A DNA stretch of 64,000 bases from Schistocerca nitens (taxonomy: Eukaryota; Arthropoda; Insecta; Orthoptera; Acrididae), in assembly GCF_023898315.1 (NCBI RefSeq), contig NC_064614.1, positions 114,669,501 through 114,733,500 on the forward strand. The letters run 5' to 3'. The notes under the pieces are model-generated. The model saw only the letters and a program-made list of their open reading frames with translations, did no database searches and had not been told where the DNA came from. The first letter of the stretch is position 1. Each line of letters starts with the position of its first letter. A program made the translations under genes and the position numbers. Shown piece after piece: positions 55,876-64,000 of the stretch.

Positions 55876-56278
55876 GCACTTCCTGGTCGGATAAAAGGAA
55901 GACATCGAAGAAATTCAGAGGTGTGCTGCTAGATTTGCTACCGGTAGGTTCGAACATCAAGTAAGTGTTACGCAGATGCTCTGGAAACTCAAACGGGAAT
56001 CCGTGGAAGAAAGACGACTTTTTTTCGAGAGACACTACTGCGTAAAATTCGGAGAACCGGCATTTGGAGCTGACTCAATAACGACCCTGCTGCCGCCATC
56101 GTACATTTCGTGTAAGGACCGTGAGGTTAAGATACGAGAAATTAGGGCTCATACGGAGGCATATAGACAGTTGTTTCTCCCTCGCTCTATCTGTGAGTGG
56201 AACAGGCGAGGAAACGACACGATAGGCTACCGTACGGCGGCTTACGGAATTTCGATGCAGATGTAGATGCAGATGTAG
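55876..56278 (+). mobile_element. CR1-like LINE, 3' terminal 400 bp
   Basis: C-terminal coding (EEIQRCAARFATGRFEHQ-type residues, then FGEPAFGADSITTLLPPSYI and REIRAHTEAYRQLFLPRSI) with one frame change at 55970. It ends in ATGCAGATGTAGATGCAGAT at 56258-56278. It is closer to the LINE 3' end at 7512-8247 than to the family at 3062-7511. The 315 bp before it (55561-55875) are unassigned. Confidence 0.88.
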
Positions 56279-56529
56279 ACCGACATTACGGAAAGACAAC
56301 CAAAGGAAGGAAGCAATTTTATGACTGGAAATAATTACGACATTCTATGTATCAAAGTCATGACTCGACTTTTGATTTCTTGTACCTCGTATTAAAAAAT
56401 ACATGTATGTTAGTATACATCAATTACGCTAGTTGATTACAAATCTATCATAAAGGAAAAGTACTTGTAAGTGCAGTAATATAATTCACCTCACGTTATT
56501 TGACAGTGATTGTTCTTGACTCCGCAGAC

Positions 56530-57500
56530 TTGTCAAACCAAAGAAGAACTAACTGTATCGTAGGTCCCTTTTAGCCTTTTAGGTCATTACTCCCCTCTTT
56601 TAATGGTTTCAAGAATCCCACAATTATTCCTGCATATTCATTATCATATCCCTATAACATGTTGCCGGAGCTTTTTTCCGTCGGTAAAGTAGCAATTTTC
56701 TTTACATTGATTGAGTAAGGACTCAAGCGTACTGTTATCAATGATGATTCCCAAGAGAAGCAGACACCACTTTCCTTCATGTACTGTGCAATGTATTTTC
56801 CAGTATTTATTGTTGCTACAATCGTCGGGGCAGCGTGTTACAAGGAGCTGACTTCATCGAAAGTTTGGATGAGTGCTGTGTTGATACAAAAGGAAGCCTT
56901 TCATCATATGCAAGTGTTTTTATTATGTTGGCACTCTGGTCGCAGACAAAAACAAAATTACGCAACATGTCCGGCGAAATGTTCCAGTCACCCATACTCT
57001 CTTATATTTCTATTTTAGTATTTACTCTCATTTTCTTAACACCCCGGAATTACTTTATAAACAAAGCATTATTCATAAGGGAACAATCTGTTTATGAAAT
57101 GTGCTGAAACAATGTACCTGATTGTGTGAATCAGCCCACATATCAACTGTTGCAGCACATGTTTTATTAATAACTTCGTTAACAACAGAAGGCTTTAATC
57201 TGTTTCAAATTACATCAACCTGTCCTTTGGCATATCTGCTTGTAATACACGGATGCAACATGACATCTGAAACGCTGGTTTCTCCATAATGTGCATCTGG
57301 ACCTTCTTGGCATAGTTGTTTGAAACCTTCGCCAGAAACAGTATGACACTGTCCCATACCTTTGACAAACACTGCACCACTTTTTTCCGTTATAGTGTTT
57401 TTTATTACTGCCGATATATCTGAATGAGCTGTTTCAGTGTGGGATTTCTTAAAACTGTTTTTCTTTAAATGAGTCGTTCCCGACTGGAAGCATTAAAATA
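56530..57500 (-). pseudogene. hAT transposase relic (hobo/Ac-like type)
   Basis: Minus-strand blocks in order: GTTHLKKNSFKKSH (57475, the end of a BED zinc finger), GQCHTVSGEGFKQLC (57345), YGETSVSDVMLHP (57275), TCAATVDMWADSHNQ (57150; DMWxD carries the first catalytic Asp), FVFVCDQSANIIKTL (56945; second catalytic block), APCNTL, LITVRLSPYSINVKKI (56730) and GFLKPLKEGSNDLKG (56595), then PTIQLVLLWFDK. Stops and frameshifts separate them. The C-terminal dimerisation region is missing. This is a different hAT lineage from the relic at 41700-42830. Confidence 0.78.
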
Positions 57501-57899
57501 GAGAATAGGTATGCACGATATGTACCCAGCAGACTGCTGTTTTCGTGAGCAACTAAAAAAATTACTTCATAATTCGCTGTGTAGATCCTCCAATTTCTTC
57601 AGTGTCTACACGTTGGTTTCGATCATACTGAACTGGCTTCCTCAAGCTACATGATTACAGATACACTACGATTGAGAAGCCTGTGCTGGCAGTAGTTGCG
57701 CGCAGATTAAGATAATGAGGAAAATGCCTTCCTGAACAAGAAAATGTATGGTTTTGTGTGCTTGGTGTATACTGATAGGAAAGAGAAGGCATTTCCCAAA
57801 CAACGGAATGCGTCCGTCAGTCTGTTTCAATTCAGCTGTGTTTGTGCTCCCTATATGAAATGGCAAGAGCACCTAAGGACGGTAGAAGGGAAGAACAAA
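57501..57899. other. Unassigned spacer
   Basis: AT-rich DNA between a hAT relic and a LINE fragment. A 68-codon minus frame (57666-57872) has no recognised domain. The first 100 bp may be the 5' part of the hAT element. Confidence 0.4.
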
Positions 57900-58410
57900 G
57901 CTTGACTTCGGTTTATTGGGAGAATTGTAGGACATGGCGGTTCATCTGTAAAGGAGACTTCGTATAGAGTATCAATGCAACCCATTCCTAGTACTGCTCG
58001 GATGTTTGGTATCCCACCAACGCGGATTAAAAGAAGACATTGGAGAAATTCAGAGGCAGACTGCTAGATTTCTTACCGATAGGTTCGAAAACACGCAATT
58101 GTGGCGGAGATACTTCGAGAATTCAAGTTGGAATCCTTGGAGGAAAGATGTTCTTTTCGCGGAACGCTGTTGAGAAAATTTAGAGAACCAGCATTTGAAG
58201 CTGACTGCACAATTAGTCTACTGCCACCAACGTACGTTTCGCTTAAGGTTCACGGTGATAAGAGAAATCAGGGCTCATACTGAGGCATATATACATTCGT
58301 TCTTCCCTCGGTCTGTTTGAGAGTGGAACAGGAAAGGAAATGGCTAGTAGTGGTACAAGGTACCCTCTGCCAACACCATGTTGTGACTTGCGTAGTATGA
58401 GATGTAGATG
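57900..58410 (+). mobile_element. CR1-like LINE, 3' terminal 510 bp, decayed
   Basis: Starts in the RT thumb (RFIGRIVGHGGSSVKETSYR) and continues to the C-terminus (LKLESLEERCSFRGTLLRKF and EADCTISLLPPTYVS) with several frame changes. It ends near ATGAGATGTAGATG at 58395-58410. It belongs with the LINE copy at 7512-8247. Confidence 0.87.
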
Positions 58411-58439
58411 GTGTAAATACCAGAGAACAAGTGTACCTA

Positions 58440-58860
58440 GTGGAATTTATAGATACAACCATCCCCTACCAATGTCAGTACCAGATATAATGAAACCAAT
58501 CTATGAAGACTTGCTTGCTAAATTCATTCATTGAAGAATTCAAAATACTAACGAAAGTTTCAATAGCTGTGTGTAAGGAACGCTTGCCTGAAACGGTACC
58601 TGTGGGTCTCGGAACCCTAAAAACCGGTGTCATGGACGCAGTGTGGTACTTGAACGGTGGTTCAGTCAGCAGGCTGAAAGTTTTGAACGATTTGGGCATA
58701 GAACCTGCAGTGAACATGAATAATGCGGGTTTGTCAATTGATCACCCGACGGTGCGGAAAGCTGAGAAAATTGTCCCACAAATGACAAAAGACGTCAGAA
58801 TTTAGGATAGGGCTTCCAAACATAAGAAAATAGAGAAACCTGCAACAATGACAGCTGTGT
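58440..58860 (+). pseudogene. Mutator-like transposase C-terminal relic
   Basis: The reading MKPIYEDLLAKF, then a stop, QNTNESFNSCV, a frame shift, VPVGLGTLKTGVMDAV, LNDLGIEPAVN and SIDHPTVRKAEK follows the C-terminus of a transposase family common in arthropods (the one with TQNxNES and a final AVxxFNDG block, usually called Mutator-like). It differs from the MULE at 42880-43965. The catalytic region upstream is gone, replaced by the LINE that ends at 58410. A 100-codon open stretch (58503-58805) is part of it. Confidence 0.65.
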
Positions 58861-59284
58861 GCCTGGCGAGTTTTAATTTTTAATGTAGGCTGAACAGAGC
58901 ATATCGAGTCTTTATATACATTTTCTCGAAAGTATGAAATTTTTAGCTTTTGGTATAATTTTCTCTGAAAGTAAAATATCAATATAAGTGAAACCTTCCA
59001 CAGAAATTGACTACCCCACTTTCATTGAAATGTTCTAGGACTGTGGCAGTCAAATAAACGGTGGGACAAATATTTGGATTTTTTTAATGCCAAGTTTTTA
59101 GATCACATGCTTTTCTGTGAAATTCTCCTGAGAAGGCAATGCTATTATCATATAAGACATACAGCTTGAAGAAGATATGACAACTTACGCACGTTTCAAA
59201 TTTGGTTTCGTTTGGACACCGGCTCCCCTTTCGGAAATACTGCAAAGAAGTCTTGATCTAGCTACCGTAAAGCTGTTCGCTCTT
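58861..59284. other. Unassigned AT-rich spacer
   Basis: No recognised feature on either strand. Confidence 0.45.
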
Positions 59285-60228
59285 AACGGAACAAAAAGTT
59301 AATATCCGGAGTACCACAAGGAAGTGTTATAGGACAGTTGCTATTTACAATATATATAAATGATCTATTAGAAAGCGTCGGATGCTCTTTAAGGCTATTT
59401 GCAGATGATGCAGTTGTCTATACCAAAGTAGCAACGCCAGAAGGTAGTGAGAATTTGCAGAACGACTGCAGAGAATTGATCACTGGTGCAGGCTCTAGCA
59501 GCTGACCTTGAACGTAAATAAATATTGCGCATACATAGGAAAAGAAATCCAATACTGTACAGCTACACTATTGATGACAAACAGCTGGAGACAGCGTCTA
59601 CCGTAAAATATCTAGAGCTATCCAGAGCGAGCTTAAGTGGAAGGACCATATAAATCAGATAGTGGGAAAAGCAGACACCAGACTCAGATTCATCGGAAAA
59701 ATCTTAAGGAAATGTAACTCATGTACGAAAGAAGTGGCTTATAAGGCGCTTGTCGCCCGATTCTTGAGCATCGTTCATCTATCTGAGATCCCTTTCAGGT
59801 AGGAATGATAGAGGAGATGGAGAAGATCCAAGGAAGAGTGGCCGTTTCGTCCCTGGATCGTTTAGCTGACGAGACAGCGTTAAGGAGATGCCAAACAAAC
59901 TCCACTGGCAGAGGTCACAAGAGAGGCGTTGTGCATCAATGAGAGAGTTACTATTGAAATTTCAGGACAGCACTTTTCAGGAAGAGTCGGAAAACATATT
60001 ACTTCCCCCCCCCTCCCCCCCCCCCCCATATACAGCTCGCGTATTGACCACGAGGAGAAAATTCTAGAAATTAGAGCCAATACAGAGGCTTACCCACAGT
60101 CATTCTTCCCACGCACTATACGCGAGTGAAACAGGGTTGGAGGGATCATATAGTGATACCGAAAGTACCCTCCCCCACAGACCATTAGGTGGTTTGCGAA
60201 TTATGATATAGATATAGATGCAGATGTA
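59285..60228 (+). mobile_element. CR1-like LINE, 3' terminal 940 bp, decayed
   Basis: Begins at KLISGVPQGSVIGQLLFTIY and keeps an intact RLFADDAVVY (59395). After that, frame shifts occur every 50-150 bp. Later blocks are KWKDHINQIVGKADTRLRFI, EEMEKIQGR and EAYPQSFFPRTIRE. A pair of C runs (9 and 13 bases, 60005-60027) interrupts the LLPPTYT region. It ends GATATAGATATAGATGCAGA at 60205-60228. Confidence 0.9.
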
Positions 60229-61889
60229 ACGAAGAAAAGACCGGTTTTTTTTGCAAGGAACACTGTGGATTCCGTATCAGCACAACACCTCAGCCCACTA
60301 TGCCATAACGGTGAAGCAGGTCTTAGAGGACAATCACTTTCCTGTTGTAATGTCTCTTGCAGCGGTCTCTCCGCGATATTTTCAGAAATTTTATAAATTA
60401 TGTAACTCATTACATATCTCGAAATATCTCTTCTTATCTTACCGATTCCTAAACTTTAATATACGATGATTATCAATGCAAAGTAGTTTCAAGCCCTATT
60501 ATTCCTTGGAGCGTGCATTTACTCCATGGAATATCTTCTCTGCTATCTATGTTTTCTCTTATGAAAAGAATGAGGGAGATCTTGCCGATTAGCCGTGAAA
60601 GAAGGAGGATGTATATGTATGTATTGTTGAGCTAGTCGCCATCTTGATGAGATTCTGTATGAGAAGGAATTTAATACATGAACTAAACTAAAGTAAGTGT
60701 GTTCACGTATAATTTAACTGATTATCATTGGCAGTGGGGAACGTCTGATTTACACTGGACGAACCTGCCCTTTTGTATGCTCAAGATATCCAGTTTATTA
60801 CTTCAAATAAATAGGCTAACACGGTCTTACCAGCAGATCTCCGGTCTTCCCCGTGTGATCACCGGAAGTTAATAATTATTACAAGTGTTTTCAGGAGATC
60901 GACTGACAATTTTCGTCGCACCGAGACTTCGAAATTGCTTCACTGCCTTATGGAATTTAAGTTAAGCTCAATTTAATCAGGATAGAACAGTATTGAACTG
61001 TGTGAATGTGATAAGCCTGCTTTGTGAATAAAAATTCCCTTAATATACGCATGTTTTTACTATCCTGATCAGTGAAGCTAAATCAGGCCGGTGTGAGAGA
61101 GGTTTTTTAAATTTTAGATCCCACAAAAAATATTAAACTGTGTTTCAGCACCTACCGTATTCGCCAGATCTCGCTGCCAAAAGTGATCGGTGCGTTGAAG
61201 ACACTTTTCAGTATGTGTCATAGGTAAAACCAGAAACGACAGAGTTGTTGAACAGGAGAACTGCCGGCGACCATTGCTTTGAAAAACGGAATACGTGTGT
61301 ACACCGGTGTATGTCACCAATACAATGATCTCTACACAAAAAAATGCAAAATCCCACTCAACCCTCCTCTGTGCAAATTTCATCACCTCCACAAAGTGTG
61401 TTCTCACTTAAAAATTCTCCATCAACTAACACATCCGTAGAGGCCCATCCCACACAGTCCCATAAGTGCGAGGCCAAACCCCCTGCAAAGACTCCTGAAG
61501 TGTAGCAGTGTTCCAATCCGTCCAGTTGATACCCCAAGCTACACCACCTACTCCCTCCACCCCACATTTTCAGCTGAGGGTATAGTCTGATTGTTACCTT
61601 AAGCTTCCAGAACAGCCTGCAAAACAGCCCCACGCTCTGTAAGAAATTACTCTAGCTGACAGGTCTGTATTCCACCTTAGTGTAACGTCCACCCACTATG
61701 AGAACCAATCTCGCTTTGCCTTCTAAAGTTTATAAACCTTGACACAATCTGCTCTATCCTACTTTACTAACTCCACATGGGGCAACAGCAGGGCATTATT
61801 GCCTGCTGCATCACCTCCATAAACATGCACTACCTTCCCTCAATGTCCAACACTCAATTTCATTTCACAGTGTAATTTCTGCATCTACA
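60229..61889. other. Unassigned region
   Basis: About 1.66 kb. The first 900 bp are AT-rich with nothing recognised. From about 61110 to 61889 the minus strand has open stretches (61407-61114, 61633-61358) in the position where the integrase part of the gypsy relic would lie, but I could not match them to integrase, so they are left unnamed. Confidence 0.35.
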
Positions 61890-63075
61890 CCTGCGTTTGT
61901 AAATGCGTCTGAAAATGATATCCAGCATCTCCTTTCCCAAGAGCGAATGTTTCACCACAGAAAGAGTCTTTGAAACATAAGCAGTGGGCTGCCCAGTGCC
62001 ATTGGAATTGGACTGAACCAGTACCATTTTGAAATATATTGCCGGCCTGTGTTTATGGTTTACTCAGCTTAAAGGAAGCCAAATACTGCTTGACAAACTG
62101 TAAGGCCCACTGACGGTGAGCAGACCAGATGAACATGACGCCCTTTTGCTGAAGCCAGTTAAGAGGGCGGCAAATGTGCACAGCCGGGGAATGAACTCAT
62201 CATAATAAGAAATCTTGCCCAAAAAGAAAGTCATTCAGATTTCTGGGCGCCAGCAAGTTGACAACACCTTTCCTGTGCTCCTCCGTAGGGACGAGACCCA
62301 CTTTGCTGAGGGTATGTCTCAAAAATGCACCTTTCTGGAGAAAAACCTGCCTTGGAAGGCCACCTGTACATGTCGTAAATGCTCCTGTCGTGTAGCGCCA
62401 ATTACCCACATGTCGCTGAGGTAGTTTGCGCAACAGGAGATCTCATGAATCAACTGCTCCACGTATGTTGATAAATTTCTGACATAGACCAATATCCAGA
62501 AAGAAAGTGACTTAATCAATAAAGCCCAAAGATGGTACTGAGCACCAGGAAATTCCGAGAAGCTGCGTGCAGTGGCGTCTGCAAGTAATATGTATCGCGC
62601 AAGTCGATGCCTGAAGAATACTGGCCACAAATAACTTCGCCAGCAACTTCTTTGGCCACAGAACTGCTTTAAATCACCACAAAACCGCATGATGCCGCCT
62701 GATTTCTGAATTAACACCAAAGGGGTGCCCCACTGCCATCGAAATAGGAAAAAAACACCGAGATCCTGCCAGTGCTGCAAATCGGCCTCGATCGCATGGC
62801 GAAGGGGATAGAGCTAGGGGCAAGAAAATTCAGATAACATTGATGACGTCAAAATACTGGGACCTCTGATAACCATCCTGTGGTCTGTTCTGCGGCGAAC
62901 CGAACATATGGCCTCCACATGCGGGCAGTCCAGTTGAACGTGCACCAAGTCAGAATAGGGGCAGGACCGCCGGAGTGCCCACTGAGCAGAAACAGGTGTG
63001 GAAGCAGAGAGAGACAGAGAACCTGAAACACATCTGGGGCAGGGATTAGGGCACTTCGATTCATGTGTACCATCA
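61890..63075 (-). pseudogene. Ty3/gypsy-type LTR retrotransposon pol relic
   Basis: Minus-strand remains of an insect LTR-retrotransposon polymerase. The RT entry GTPLVLIQKSGGIMRFCGDL is at about 62730. Middle RT blocks are scrambled. The active-site region reads ANYLSDMWVIGATRQEHLRH (62420), with Ser for the first catalytic Asp of YLDD. After a frame change come FLRHTLSKVGLVPTEEHRKG (62300), LNWLQQKGVMFIWSAHRQWA (62130) and RNase H remnants PTAYVSKTLSVVKHSLLGKE (61990). No LTRs, gag or envelope were found. It has several stops and is plainly inactive. The bounds are those of recognisable coding only. Confidence 0.75.
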
Positions 63076-63379
63076 GAGCCCGATGCGGGTGAAGACTAGC
63101 AGTGCCGTGACGTCAATACACTGAATTTTTTTTACCTAATGGTTACTGTAAAATCATTGGAGAAGGACTGCAGGGAGTACTCCTCGATTCTGTCATCGCT
63201 GATCGGCCGAAAGGTGGGAAACACTTATCGGCCTCCCATTCCCAACAAACGAATGAACTCGCTCAACGCTTTCGATGAAAACTGGTCACTGTCCATCGGC
63301 CACCATATCCTTCGTGGAGTCTACTGTTTGTTCGTGAGACCCAGGAAATCGTAACTGCTGATTAATGAACAAAATGGGA
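63076..63379. other. Unassigned spacer
   Basis: Nothing recognised. The first part may be upstream pol sequence of the gypsy relic on the minus strand. Confidence 0.4.
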
Positions 63380-64000
63380 TCGTACAGAATATTAGACCAG
63401 CTGTGTGAATGTATGAAGGACACAACATGTCATTCTCAGAGGGGAGAAATGTTAAGATGTAAAAGTAACTACTCTGTAGGAATCAGCATGGGTTTGGAAA
63501 AAGACGATCTGGTGAAACCCAGCTCGGGCTATTCGTCCACGAGACACGGGTTCCCAGGTAGATGCCGTGTTTCTTGACTTCCTCAAGGCGTTTGATACAG
63601 TTCACCACAGTCGTTTAATGAACAAAGTAAGAGCATATGGACTATCAAACCAATTGTGTGATTGGATTGAAGAGTTCTTAGATAACAGAACGCAGCATGT
63701 CATTCTCAATGGAGAGAAGTCTTCCGAAGTAAGAGTGATTTCAGGTGTACCGCAGGGGAGTGTCGTAGGACCGTTTCTATTCACAATATATATGTATATA
63801 AATGACCTTGTGGATAACATCGGAAGTTCACTGAGGCTTATTGCGGATGATGCTGTAGTATATCGAGAGGTTGATACAATGGAAAATTGTACTGAAATGC
63901 AGGAGAATCTGTAACGAATCGAAGCATGGTGCAGGGAATGGCAATTGAATCTCAATGTAGGCAAGTGTAATGTGCTGCGAATACATAGAAAGAAAGATAC
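63380..64000 (+). mobile_element. CR1-like LINE, RT region, running off the window
   Basis: From about 63475 the RT reads NQHGFGKRRS-type residues, VFLDFLKAFDTVHHSRLMNK, QLCDWIEEFLDNRTQHVILN, GVPQGSVVGPFLFTIY and LIADDAVVY, where the family has FADD. Six extra bases (GTATAT) add Met-Tyr before INDL. A TAA at 63913-63915 replaces the codon after NENL-type residues. Positions 63380-63475 match a later part of the same RT (compare 54565-54660) but lie before it, so a second fragment or rearrangement is joined here. The element continues beyond 64000. Confidence 0.88.

Noticed and set aside
61114-61633. Integrase of the gypsy relic
   Set aside because: Position and strand fit, but no His-Cys zinc finger or DDE block could be read.

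Overview
This window looks like intergenic or intronic DNA of a large insect genome, most likely an orthopteran (grasshopper or locust). I infer this from the repeat families: tRNA-headed SINEs with one shared tail, CR1-like LINEs ending in TAGATG repeats, Tc1/mariner elements starting CACTCCTGG, and a LINE lying between ATT microsatellites. None of these names could be confirmed without a search. There are no bacterial features, no operons and no CRISPR array. Nearly every recognisable reading frame belongs to a transposable element, and most are broken. The one good candidate for a cellular gene is a single GC-rich exon at 53.82-53.94 kb that ends in a consensus splice donor and reads like the start of a membrane-anchored short-chain dehydrogenase.

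Layout. 0.6-2.5 kb: a Tc1/mariner copy whose otherwise open transposase is cut by two SINEs. 2.9-8.2 kb: a three-level nest, a plus-strand LINE 3' end split by a minus-strand endonuclease/RT LINE, itself split by a second copy of the same mariner. 11.6-13.8 kb: an eroded ORF1-plus-RT LINE. 15.0-18.8 kb: an R4/Dong-like LINE with Myb-like, RT, zinc-knuckle and restriction-like endonuclease parts, between ATT microsatellites. 19.1-21.0 kb: an RT/RNase H LINE with a SINE in its RNase H domain. 23.93-29.32 kb: a 5.4-kb element with terminal inverted repeats over 1 kb long, AG...CT ends and a perfect 6-bp target duplication (GACGAT). 29.7-31.9 kb: two dead Tc1-like transposons. 33.24-33.94 kb: a tRNA-like 301-bp tandem array with an 11-bp target duplication around the whole array. 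34.2-41.2 kb: three minus-strand LINEs. 41.7-45.5 kb: hAT, MULE and DDD-type transposase relics. 48.8-52.9 kb: a Tc1 relic split by an esterase-containing LINE, which itself carries a 191-bp duplicate of sequence 2.4 kb upstream. 53.1-53.5 kb: a SINE inside a SINE. 54.5-64.0 kb: five CR1-like LINE fragments with hAT, Mutator-like and Ty3/gypsy relics between them.

How the parts relate. The LINEs are the probable source of reverse transcription for the SINEs, which carry A-rich tails and 9-15 bp target duplications. Insertion order can be read at several places: mariner after LINE, SINE after mariner, LINE after Tc1, SINE after SINE. The most unusual objects are the long-inverted-repeat element, the SINE multimer that appears to have moved as one unit, and the recent 191-bp duplication.

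Limits. All calls come from reading the sequence by eye. Element ends without target duplications are good to about 10-50 bp, clade names are provisional, and percent identities are estimates.
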